Below, piece by piece: positions 39,988 through 50,532 of a stretch of 64,000 nucleotides of DNA. A model generated the notes under the pieces. The model had not been told where the DNA came from. It made no database searches and saw nothing but the letters and a program-made list of their open reading frames with translations. The first letter of the stretch is position 1; every line of letters starts with the position of its first letter. The DNA is from Aliikangiella marina (GTDB taxonomy: Bacteria > Pseudomonadota > Gammaproteobacteria > Enterobacterales > Kangiellaceae): positions 930,001 through 994,000 of the forward strand of contig NZ_VIKR01000001.1 of the NCBI RefSeq assembly GCF_007004765.1. Reading direction: 5' to 3'. Both the position numbers and the translations under genes were made by a program.

Positions 39988-41148
39988 ATGGATAAACAAC
40001 AAAAAGTGGAAACGAATAAGCTGATCAAGTTAGCTGGTGCGGTTGCAGTCTCAGCGTCTTTGTTCGCTGCACCGGCTCAAGCTGGCATTAAATTTAACAC
40101 CAAAGCGATTGCTGGTTTGGACGATAATCCCCATGAATTGTCGGAGCGTCTTGGTAGCGAACAGCAAGAATTCTACCAAGCGGATTTCAGGTTACGAGCC
40201 GATTATGACCGTACCCTCTACTTAATCGCGGGTGCTGAGAAGTCCCTGTATGTCAATGATGATCGCGCCGATCAGTTTAAGACTAACCTCGAACTTATGC
40301 TGCGTCACGACTTCACGATTTTTGATGAAAAGTTTAAATACCGGATCAATGCCCAGCAAAGGACCAACGATGAAACCTTTGTCAGTCGACGCTCCGGATT
40401 AGTAGGCACATTCAGCGGCCAGTCAATTGCCGATCGTTATGACTTTACCACGACGGATTATAGTGCCGAGTTGTCTTATGAAAATGAGCGCGATGCCGAG
40501 TTTACCTTGCGCTTCGAGCAGCGCGAGAAAGATTATGAAGACTTTGAAATTACCGGTTTGAGCGATTTAGATTACACTCAAAACCGCTATAGCTTTGAGG
40601 TTGAGTTTAATGTCGATGACACTGGGCGGTTCGTGCTGGAAACCGAGTATTTAGAGCGAGAATTTCTTGATCGCCGCGCAAGAGATGTACTGGGAAATGA
40701 TATTGCCGATACGGATCTGCGTTTTTACTATGCTCAAGTGACCGCTGGGTACCTCTATCGTCCTGATCGCGATACTCGCTGGCGATATACCTTCCACTAT
40801 CAAGCCAGAACCGATAATGGTGGTGGCTATTATGATTCTGATAATTCCTACCTACAAATCTACACCAAGTATGAAATGGCGACTTATCACACCTTACGTG
40901 CTCGTTTGAGAGTCGGGGTGTTCACTTATGATAATCGCACCGATCGAGATGAGCTGACGCTTGAAGACGATAATCGTGAAAGAGCCGGTGGCTCGCTGAA
41001 AATCGATTACGAGTGGGTGCTATGGACTTTGTTTGATTCAAACTTAGGGCTTTACTTCGAAGTCGAAGCGCGTAACTTTAATAGTACTGATGACGACTAT
41101 ACCTTCAGAAGACAACGAGCGGCCGTTGGTGTTCGTTGGGAGCTTTAA
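39988..41148 (+). CDS. Probable outer-membrane beta-barrel protein
   Basis: A 386-residue exported protein. The signal peptide is KLIKLAGAVAVSASLFAAPAQA. The mature part is an alternation of charged/aromatic strands such as YSAELSYENERDAEFTLRFEQREKDYEDF and YYAQVTAGYLYRPDRDTRWRYTFHYQAR, and it ends in AAVGVRWEL, which looks like a barrel-closing strand. No match to a named porin is recognised. The ATG at 39988 follows AGAAG. It lies 159 bases after the TPR gene, same strand, and probably belongs to the same operon. Confidence 0.72.
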   Translation: MDKQQKVETNKLIKLAGAVAVSASLFAAPAQAGIKFNTKAIAGLDDNPHELSERLGSEQQEFYQADFRLRADYDRTLYLIAGAEKSLYVNDDRADQFKTNLELMLRHDFTIFDEKFKYRINAQQRTNDETFVSRRSGLVGTFSGQSIADRYDFTTTDYSAELSYENERDAEFTLRFEQREKDYEDFEITGLSDLDYTQNRYSFEVEFNVDDTGRFVLETEYLEREFLDRRARDVLGNDIADTDLRFYYAQVTAGYLYRPDRDTRWRYTFHYQARTDNGGGYYDSDNSYLQIYTKYEMATYHTLRARLRVGVFTYDNRTDRDELTLEDDNRERAGGSLKIDYEWVLWTLFDSNLGLYFEVEARNFNSTDDDYTFRRQRAAVGVRWEL

Positions 41149-41154
41149 TAAAAA

Positions 41155-41315
41155 TTAAGTGCTAAGAGCTAAGAGCTAAGAGCTAAGGGCTAAGGGCTAA
41201 GGGCTAAGGGCTAAGGGCTAAGGGCTAAGGGCTAAGGGCTAAGGGCTAAGCGCTAAGGGCTAAGGGCTAAGGGCTAAGGGCTAAGGGCTAAGGGCTGAGG
41301 GTTAAGGGCTAAGGG
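41155..41315. repeat. Heptamer tandem array (CTAAGGG), 22 units
   Basis: From 41162 to 41315 the sequence is 22 consecutive 7-bp units, first CTAAGAG three times, then mostly CTAAGGG with single variants (CTAAGCG, CTGAGGG, TTAAGGG). A degenerate unit ttaagtg precedes. The array lies 28 bases upstream of a four-helix-bundle protein gene. Confidence 0.98.
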
Positions 41316-41342
41316 CTCTACCTTTAAAACAAGGAATGTTTT

Positions 41343-41690
41343 ATGAAGTTTGAAGATATGGATATCTGGCAGCGTGCTGTTGGTTTATCTACGGACATTT
41401 ATCGGTTTTCTGGAACTATCAAGGATTTTGGGTTTCGCGATCAAATAACTCGAGCTGGTTTATCTATTCCCAGTAATATTGCCGAAAGTTTCGAAAGAGA
41501 GTCGATAAAAGAATGCACTCAATTTCTCACGTATGCTAAAGCATCCGGTGGAGAGTTATATACTCAAATTATTATTGGCAAAAACGTTGGATTTTTGGAT
41601 AATGACACCGCAAAAGCTTGGTTGTCAGAGACAAAAGCAATTACAGCCATTCTAGGCGCAATAATAAAAAAACGAAGACAGTTTAACTAG
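41343..41690 (+). CDS. Four-helix-bundle protein (23S rRNA-IVS / bAvd-like)
   Basis: A 115-residue protein of the family first found encoded in 23S rRNA intervening sequences and related to the accessory protein of diversity-generating retroelements. It starts MKFEDMDIWQRAVGLSTDIYRFS; IPSNIAESFERES and FLTYAKASGGELYTQI are the conserved helices. It is predicted to form a basic pentameric barrel binding nucleic acid; its cellular role outside retroelements is unknown. The ATG follows AAGGAATGTTT. Heptamer arrays flank it on both sides, and no reverse transcriptase gene is in the window. Confidence 0.92.
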   Translation: MKFEDMDIWQRAVGLSTDIYRFSGTIKDFGFRDQITRAGLSIPSNIAESFERESIKECTQFLTYAKASGGELYTQIIIGKNVGFLDNDTAKAWLSETKAITAILGAIIKKRRQFN

Positions 41691-41784
41691 AATAGCGTGT
41701 TAAAACGTTTTAATTAACATCATTACGTAAATTCTTACGCTTCTATTAAAATATTGACCAAGTTATAAGAGTTAGACTTACGGT

Positions 41785-41823
41785 CCTAGAACTTAGAACC
41801 TAGAACCTAGAACTTAGAACTTA
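41785..41823. repeat. Second heptamer array (CTAGAAC/CTTAGAA type)
   Basis: About five and a half 7-bp units (cctagaa, cttagaa, cctagaa, cctagaa, cttagaa, ctta) downstream of the four-helix-bundle gene and just before the tRNA. Same period as the array at 41162-41315. Confidence 0.9.
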
Positions 41824-41841
41824 AACACGCTTCGCGCATAC

Positions 41842-41918
<77 letters not shown>

Positions 41919-42025
41919 AATTTAGATTTAAACAATGGAACTGAAACAAACCTCGCTTCTCCGTCTTTAGCTGAATTTTGTTAAGATAGACGATAACTGA
42001 CTAACTAAAAAAGAGATAATTTTCT

Positions 42026-43705
42026 GTGATTAAAAGTGCTAAATTTTGGATATTTGTCGGTCTGATAATAGTCGTTGCGATAATCGTGAGAACTCAATTT
42101 AGGAACTTACCAGAAGAGCCCAGTGTCGTTCTAGACGTGAACAATCATTTTGATATTTACAAAGTTAACTCAAAAAAATTTCATACAACGCTACAGTCGT
42201 CTTATTCATATAACGGTGTAAATGGTCGAGAGGTAGGAGTATTGTTTATTCCCGAGTTTAATAATCCAGAAGACATTGTCAAAAGTGATTTTATGACATT
42301 GTTTAGTCGTATCAAGCCGGGAAACCACAAGGATGCATATTTCTATACTTCACCTTGCTATCAAATGACTGACTGTAATGCTTCTAAAATAGAAGTGAAG
42401 TTTGTCACTGTTAAAGACTATGAATATTACAAAAACAACGGGCTTAGTTTTGACGAGATACCATCGTTTTACGAGCGTACAATCGATATATCAATAAGCT
42501 GGCAAGCGTCTGAAAAGAATAATGACACTCTTATTCAAGAACAAACTAAAGAAGTCGATGAACTTAAACTGGCGATTTGGCTGCTAGATAGCGGGAAGCG
42601 AGGCCATCTAAGTCAAGCTAAGCGAGCTTTAGATCGAGTGATTTTAAAGGACCCAGACAATAATCAGGCTTATGTTGAGTTAGCGAGGTATCATATGAAG
42701 AGCACCGGTGGGGTGCTTGGATTCAAACGAGCCGAAGAACTCTTGAATGCGGTTCTAATCAAGGACGAAAACTTTGCTAATGCACTTGTTTTACGAGGTT
42801 ATGTTCACACTCATCTCGGTAACATTGAAAAAGCAATGCTTGATTTTAGAAAAGCTGAATCACAAGGCACCGATAATTTGTGGTTAGAAACCAATTGGGG
42901 TCAGTTACACGAGATTCAGAAAAATATTGATAAAGCGGAGGAATATTATAACAAAGCTATTCGCGCGGAGAGGAAATCGCCTTTTTCGAATGACAGAGCT
43001 AAGTTAGCTGCCTATAGTTATTTAACTGCTATTTATAAAACTCAGGGGCATGTTGAAAAGGTTCGTGAGTTAATGGAGTTTAAAGTCAAACAATTTCCCA
43101 AAAACGGGTGTTTTGTTTCGCAACTGGCTAATTTCACACTCGTAGAATATTTAGATATTCAGAAAGTAAAAGCGTTAGCCGAACAAGCGATGAAGTTAAA
43201 GTGCGAAGAAGATCCAAGAAGCGCAAAGCGTGTGCTGGCAGACTCCTTAGTAGTTGAATGGTATTTGAGAGAGCGTGAAAATAAGAATGGGGCGAATTTG
43301 CTGATTCAAGCGATTGGTTTAGACGCGGAGTGGCCTGCGAGAATTTACCGGTTTGCTTCTAGTAAAAAACTTGAGCCAGTTTTAAAGAAAATTTTAAATG
43401 AAAGAGCTGGTATCAATGATACCGATGCTGAGGGATATACGGCCTTAGCTTATGCTGTAATCATGAACAACCATGAAGTTATCCCAGCGTTAATAAAGCA
43501 TGGTGCAAACCCTAATAAAACAGTTAATAATGGTTTCTCGATCTTTTTGCAGTGTTTGATTTCTAGTGACAAGAATACGATATCGGCAATAATCGACTCT
43601 AGTAAAGAGCTTGAAACGGAGTTTATCGGTATTGGTACTGCCGAAGATATTTTAAAAAAGCGAGGATTTGACTCCTTAATTCCAAAACTGAAAAAACAAA
43701 TATAG
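42026..43705 (+). CDS. Membrane-anchored TPR/ankyrin-repeat protein
   Basis: A 559-residue protein with an N-terminal transmembrane anchor (about 6-22, FWIFVGLIIVVAIIV), an unassigned domain to about 170, TPR-like repeats (about 180-440, for example PDNNQAYVELARYHM and ENFANALVLRGYVHTHLGNIEKAMLDFRKAESQ) and C-terminal ankyrin repeats (about 465-545, DTDAEGYTALAYAVIMNNHEVIPALIKHGANPNK). The start is GTG at 42026. It is probably a protein-protein interaction factor; function unknown. Confidence 0.78.
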   Translation: MIKSAKFWIFVGLIIVVAIIVRTQFRNLPEEPSVVLDVNNHFDIYKVNSKKFHTTLQSSYSYNGVNGREVGVLFIPEFNNPEDIVKSDFMTLFSRIKPGNHKDAYFYTSPCYQMTDCNASKIEVKFVTVKDYEYYKNNGLSFDEIPSFYERTIDISISWQASEKNNDTLIQEQTKEVDELKLAIWLLDSGKRGHLSQAKRALDRVILKDPDNNQAYVELARYHMKSTGGVLGFKRAEELLNAVLIKDENFANALVLRGYVHTHLGNIEKAMLDFRKAESQGTDNLWLETNWGQLHEIQKNIDKAEEYYNKAIRAERKSPFSNDRAKLAAYSYLTAIYKTQGHVEKVRELMEFKVKQFPKNGCFVSQLANFTLVEYLDIQKVKALAEQAMKLKCEEDPRSAKRVLADSLVVEWYLRERENKNGANLLIQAIGLDAEWPARIYRFASSKKLEPVLKKILNERAGINDTDAEGYTALAYAVIMNNHEVIPALIKHGANPNKTVNNGFSIFLQCLISSDKNTISAIIDSSKELETEFIGIGTAEDILKKRGFDSLIPKLKKQI

Positions 43706-43865
43706 TGGAAGGTAGGATAAGGTTGCTTAGCATTAACCTACCTTCGAACTATTCGGTTTTTTCACTGATGACAAGTGATTAACCACCAGGCTAACTCCAA
43801 ATAAAGTTTTGTTTGTTTAAGCTTAAAACTGGAAACATTAGTTGTCTTTCTAGCGTGTTTTTGAA

Positions 43866-46055
<2,190 letters not shown>

Positions 46056-46108
46056 CTAAGGTATTGTTTTCTGTTTAATTCGGTTGTTTGAATGGTTGTG
46101 TATAAAAT

Positions 46109-46453
46109 TTAGTCTAATTTAGCATGCCCGTACACTGCGACAAGATAGTGACTTAATCTGGCTTTAAGGCGCGATTTTGATTTTGTTCCAAAGTTCTTTC
46201 TACATGCGTATGACGTGGTGTTACGAACGCCAGCAAGGCTTGCTAAAGGCTGTAGTGTTGGTTTAAAGCGCTTAAGGTTGTGCGATAAGTCTTTCCAGTA
46301 TTCACCACTCATTAACATCAGTCTGTTGAATACAGGCTCAAGAGCAGCTGCAAGTACAGCCAAAGCAAGGCTACCAGTCAAAGCCCAAGTTACGCTAAAC
46401 GCGACCAGCATCGGGGTGGATGCAAAGAACGTATTCTTTAACGCTTGTGACAT
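46109..46453 (-). CDS. Small membrane protein upstream of katG (DUF2061-like?)
   Basis: A 114-residue protein with two hydrophobic segments (about 10-36) in SVTWALTGSLALAVLAAALEPVFNRLMLMSGEYWK, which recalls DUF2061 membrane proteins, followed by a basic C-terminal tail. The start is supported by CAGGAGATAACC before the ATG, almost the same leader as katG. The 62-base gap and shared strand suggest co-transcription with katG. The family call is tentative. Confidence 0.62.
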   Translation of the reverse strand: MSQALKNTFFASTPMLVAFSVTWALTGSLALAVLAAALEPVFNRLMLMSGEYWKDLSHNLKRFKPTLQPLASLAGVRNTTSYACRKNFGTKSKSRLKARLSHYLVAVYGHAKLD

Positions 46454-46929
46454 GGTTATCTCCTGAGTGCGAATTCTTGTGTTTTAAACATAGAACCAGT
46501 CTATCGAAATTAAACAATAATAGAAATTGTCTTTAGAAATGGGTTTGATTGAATGAATATATAAATAGCCAATATTGATAGATTAAAAGAATGATTAAGG
46601 AGTGGCCGCCCTAAGCTGGACAATCGCGCTGTACGCTCGACTGACTAATGAGGATTAATAAAACTTGAAGTTAACTTTAAATCTCAAAACGAGTTTGTCG
46701 GTTTCTTGAACAATTAATAGTAGGTTGTTATTTTAATTCCCAGGAAAAAGGAATCGATAGTAAAAGGACTAGAGAAACAAAAGGAATTGATAAAGTAAAG
46801 GAATAAATAATAATCATAGGTTTAAGGGAAGGCCGTCTTTAACTACCTGCCAAGTTTTTATCCTTGCTTTGAAATTACTTACTTAAATAAATAAGTTTTA
46901 TCCGCCAGCGAGTGATTCGATGTGAAGTG
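46454..46929. other. A+T-rich intergenic region
   Basis: Divergent spacer of about 475 bases between the katG operon and the DUF4304 gene. It probably holds the katG promoter; no confident motif, repeat or ORF was found. Confidence 0.5.
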
Positions 46930-47559
46930 ATGGATGATAAAAAAGTTTTTTACAAACAGTTAAGAGAGGACTTTTATCCCGTATTAAGAGCGCTTGGGTT
47001 TAAGGGGAGCGGACAAAATTTTCGCCGGATTAAAGGTGATGTTATTCATGCGATTAATATTCAGAATAATAAATATGGTGGTAGTTGTTGCGTGAATTTA
47101 GGACTGCATTTGTCATTTCTTCCCGTGGCGTGGCCTAAAGATCAAATTCCGGATTTAAGTACCATAAAAGAAATTGATTGTGTTTTTAGAACTCGATTAG
47201 CGCCTCAAGGAAAAAGTGATTATTGGTGGAAGTTTAAAAGTGGTTTAATTTATCCCAGTGTTGAGAAAAGAGTAGAGCATTTAATTAAGACCTATCGGGA
47301 AGAGGGTGAAACCAAGTTTGCGCAATTTGATACTGTTGAGAAAGTTGCCAATATGTTTTCTATTGAGCAGATTGAAAGAGGTGATTATCTCGAAGGCTTT
47401 GGTGGATGTGTTCCTGCGCATGGTGCGTTGATAATGGCGAAGGTTAATAAGCATTTGGGTCGGTTAGAGTTGAGTAAAAGTTTAGCTGGTGCTGGTTTGA
47501 AGGTTTTGGATGGTGCTGAGGGATTGAGGGATGAGCTTGATGGATTTGTGGGAAAGTAG
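46930..47559 (+). CDS. DUF4304 domain protein
   Basis: A 209-residue soluble protein. KKVFYKQLREDFYPVLRALGFKGSGQNFRRIKGDVIHAINIQNNKYGGSCCVNLGLHL is the typical DUF4304 opening. No signal peptide. The ATG at 46930 is preferred over an upstream in-frame codon because GAAGTG precedes it. DUF4304 members are scattered in accessory regions, sometimes near toxin-immunity genes; function unknown. Confidence 0.8.
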   Translation: MDDKKVFYKQLREDFYPVLRALGFKGSGQNFRRIKGDVIHAINIQNNKYGGSCCVNLGLHLSFLPVAWPKDQIPDLSTIKEIDCVFRTRLAPQGKSDYWWKFKSGLIYPSVEKRVEHLIKTYREEGETKFAQFDTVEKVANMFSIEQIERGDYLEGFGGCVPAHGALIMAKVNKHLGRLELSKSLAGAGLKVLDGAEGLRDELDGFVGK

Positions 47560-47659
47560 ATTTTCTGTTTTTTTCTGCTTTTATCTTAAAGCAGACAAAC
47601 ATCGAAAGGTCTATTAGACAATTACAAATAAACATAAAATATTTGATTAGGAGGTAGCT

Positions 47660-48550
47660 ATGATAATTGCTTTGGGAGGAGATAATTCAAATGGAGAAAA
47701 AGACCCCTTTTGGCTGGTTCCTCCAAATGCTCTAGATGAGCAATTATTTAAAGCAGAGCTTACTCAAGTCAAGATAGAAAATCTCCAAATATTATCATTT
47801 CTAACCGCACTTAGTGCAAGCTTTAGAATAAATCATCCTATAGAGCTTATTCATGGAAACGATCCTCCTGATAAGTTTGTTCGAATAGATAAAAGAGAAA
47901 TTGGAGTGGAGTTAACTGAGGCAGCAATAACAGATGTAAGGAGAGATTTAGCGCAAGCTAGATATTTAGGTAGACTCCTACTAAATAAGTTAAATGAAAA
48001 TCTTACTGAATACCCACACCTTGATAAGAAAATTGTTAGTCTATCTGTTAATCAAGAGCAACCAGCAGGACAAAGAGAAAAAACTGTAGATGACATTTGT
48101 GAATTACTAAAAACGGACCAAGGTTACGTGGGGGAAAATGTTGATTTTTCAAAGGGATTTCCAAAGGTCTATCCAAATAGTAACGGTTTTTACGGTAGTG
48201 TTGATCAAATATCAGTGCAAGTTCATCTTAAACAGCAACAACAAGAACCAGGAATACAAGTTTCTTCGTCAACCCAAACAGAAATTAGGTTGAGCCAAAT
48301 TGATGAGCTTTTAGAAGAACGAGTAAACGAAAAAGATAAAAGCTGCAATGAAATACTGATAATTTCATGTGGGCTACCTGATAAAAAAGGGTATAGTTGT
48401 CCTCTTGATACTTTCATGTTTGGTTTAATAGAGGAACATCTATCAAATTTTTGTTTTTCGCCATCTCACTTAAAGCTTATTTGCTTACATAATTTTCAAC
48501 GAAATAAAGTAGTCGAACTCTACAGAAATAAAGATTTTACCGATTTTTAA
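47660..48550 (+). CDS. Unknown protein with nuclease-like PD...ExT motif
   Basis: A 296-residue protein with no signal peptide. IELIHGNDPPDKFVRIDKREIGVELTEAA (about 58-86) has the look of a PD-(D/E)XK-type core (PPD, then E-x-T after a strand), which would be a restriction-endonuclease-like fold. The middle contains a Gln-rich stretch (VHLKQQQQEPG), and the last third has a strand-helix pattern (EILIISCGLP). A strong GGAGG precedes the ATG. The KAP NTPase gene follows on the same strand 262 bases later. The nuclease reading is inference from one motif. Confidence 0.6.
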   Translation: MIIALGGDNSNGEKDPFWLVPPNALDEQLFKAELTQVKIENLQILSFLTALSASFRINHPIELIHGNDPPDKFVRIDKREIGVELTEAAITDVRRDLAQARYLGRLLLNKLNENLTEYPHLDKKIVSLSVNQEQPAGQREKTVDDICELLKTDQGYVGENVDFSKGFPKVYPNSNGFYGSVDQISVQVHLKQQQQEPGIQVSSSTQTEIRLSQIDELLEERVNEKDKSCNEILIISCGLPDKKGYSCPLDTFMFGLIEEHLSNFCFSPSHLKLICLHNFQRNKVVELYRNKDFTDF

Positions 48551-48812
48551 GAGCTAATTCAAAGCTAGATAAGCTAGCTGATTACGTTGAAATATAGAAC
48601 ATGGCGTTCAGAACAAGTGAGGCAATGTCCGCTTTTGGCAGTTTAGAGAAAAGTACATTAGACAGTTACATCTAAAGCATTTAGCAACCTTTGGTTGACT
48701 GTTCCTGAACCTAACATGACAAATGTTAACAACTCCTTCAATTTAAAGAGAGTAGGACATATCAATTACAGTCACAGTCACAGCTTGCTTGTTACTAAAA
48801 GGAGATATCTCG

Positions 48813-50225
48813 ATGGAATTCAAAGCTAGAAAAATTCTCATAGATCCAGCCAAACCATTTAAAAACGACTGCCTATCGCGAAGTGGTGATGTTGAAAACC
48901 TGTCTTTACTTCTAAGAAATATTGCATCTCCTATAGTAATCTCTGTTAATGCTCCATGGGGTCATGGAAAAACAACTTTTCTAGAAATGCTGCACGCAGA
49001 TCTGAAGTTAAGTAATCGTAAGTCAGTTTTTTTTAGTGCGTGGGAAACAGACTTTGCTAGCGATCCACTATTGGCGTTTTTAGGGGAAATTAATCAAGAA
49101 ATAAATAGCTTAATTACTGGTGATGAAGAAAAAAGTGAGGCATGGGAAACTGCAAAAAAAGCAGGGGGGCACATCCTCAAGAAGGGAATTCCTGCGCTAG
49201 TTAAGTTAGTTACGGCGGGCGTAATAGATGCGGAGAAAATGTTAGAAGATGAAGCTGCAAACCTATCAAAATCTTTATCAAAAGACCTAATTGATGAATA
49301 CTCAAAGAATAAAGATGCCATTTTTGAGTTTAAAGAAAATCTTAAGAAAATACTTGTTACTCAATCTGGGGAATCAGAAAACCTATATATTTTTATAGAC
49401 GAATTAGATAGATGTAGACCAACATATGCTATTGAGCTTTTAGAGCGAATAAAACACTTACTTGATATAGATGGCTTGGTATTCGTGCTTGCAATGGATA
49501 AAGAACAATTGTCACACAGTGTTAAAGCAATATATGGTAATGATTTTGAGTCTAAGGGGTATTTAAAGAGGTTTATCGACATTGAATATGTTCTGCCCAA
49601 TTCAGAGTTAGATGACTTTATAGATAAGCTCTATAAAACATTTGGTTTCTATCGGTTTTTTGAAAAAAGGAAAAAATATAGAGCTTTTCAATATGATAAA
49701 GATCGCTTAAAAAATGTATTTAAGCTAGTAGCTAAGGCTAAAGATTACTCGCTAAGAGAGGTTGAGCAAATTATCGCTCGTATTAATCTAGTTATTCACT
49801 CTACAAATGAGAATACATACATATATCCCGCACTCCTAACGTTTTTAGTTACAACCAAGGATTCGAACCCAGACGTATATCTAGACTTCATTAATCCAAG
49901 CTCTACGCCAGAAAAAGCCGTTGAGTATTTATACTCTTTAGTACCCAAAAAGGAGCGATTTGAGTCGTTTGAATGCGCTTTGATCGAAGGTTTTTTGATT
50001 GCTGCGAAGAGTAATCACTATCAAGCTAATCTAGGGGACTGTTTAGATAGACATAAGCGGAATATAGAAAGTAAAGATTGTGATCCTAAAGTACGAGAAT
50101 ATTCTAATAGGGTGTTAAACATAGCACGACAGCCCGTCGAAATAGGGGGGGATGTTGTGCTGGATAGCCTAGTTTCAAGGATAGAGTTACTGGACAGATT
50201 TAAATTCGGCGAAGGCGAAAGCTAA
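48813..50225 (+). CDS. KAP family P-loop NTPase
   Basis: A 470-residue KAP-type STAND-like NTPase. Walker A is NAPWGHGKTTFLE (about residues 44-56), followed by the family FSAWETDFASDPLLAFL block; Walker B is LYIFIDELDRCRPTYAIELLERIKHLLDIDGLVFVLAMD. GYLKRFIDIEYVLP completes the signature. An internal hydrophobic stretch (about 125-140) might be the membrane insertion seen in many KAP proteins, but it is short. The ATG at 48813 follows AAAAGGAG. KAP NTPases occur in phage exclusion and mobile contexts; the role here is unknown. Confidence 0.88.
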   Translation: MEFKARKILIDPAKPFKNDCLSRSGDVENLSLLLRNIASPIVISVNAPWGHGKTTFLEMLHADLKLSNRKSVFFSAWETDFASDPLLAFLGEINQEINSLITGDEEKSEAWETAKKAGGHILKKGIPALVKLVTAGVIDAEKMLEDEAANLSKSLSKDLIDEYSKNKDAIFEFKENLKKILVTQSGESENLYIFIDELDRCRPTYAIELLERIKHLLDIDGLVFVLAMDKEQLSHSVKAIYGNDFESKGYLKRFIDIEYVLPNSELDDFIDKLYKTFGFYRFFEKRKKYRAFQYDKDRLKNVFKLVAKAKDYSLREVEQIIARINLVIHSTNENTYIYPALLTFLVTTKDSNPDVYLDFINPSSTPEKAVEYLYSLVPKKERFESFECALIEGFLIAAKSNHYQANLGDCLDRHKRNIESKDCDPKVREYSNRVLNIARQPVEIGGDVVLDSLVSRIELLDRFKFGEGES

Positions 50226-50532
50226 CAAAATGTAAGGGAACTAGTCACTCTTTTAACGAAAACTTAAAATTAAATAGAAAACTTGGACGAATGTCCGCTA
50301 TTGGCCGTGAGCGGAAAGTGAAATGAAAGATATTGATATAATAAAGATGTTACCGACTCTGTATCAGAAATATATAAACACTCGGGGTGATTTCTGATTT
50401 TTCTCGAGGTTTAGTTTTAGCAATCAAAACAAAGCTTTTAATTGAGTTACTTAGGTATTAAATTATTTGAACGAGATTATGATAAACTTCGACAGACTAT
50501 TCATAATAGAATAGCGAAATTTGGAGTAGAAT
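50226..50532. other. Intergenic region with REP-like hairpin
   Basis: About 300 bases. TCCGCT (50294-50299) and AGCGGA (50310-50315) form a hairpin within aatgtccgctattggccgtgagcgga, resembling extragenic palindromes of the TGTCCGCTTTTGGC class. A degenerate copy is at 48623-48641. Nothing else was recognised. Confidence 0.55.

Noticed and set aside
41155-41315. CTAAGGG repeats as a CRISPR array or telomere-like end
   Set aside because: There are no spacers and no cas genes, and the array is internal to the chromosome; the telomere resemblance is coincidental.
41343-41690. Diversity-generating retroelement at the four-helix-bundle gene
   Set aside because: No reverse transcriptase, template/variable repeat pair or target gene was found in the window; the gene is a stand-alone relative of the accessory protein.
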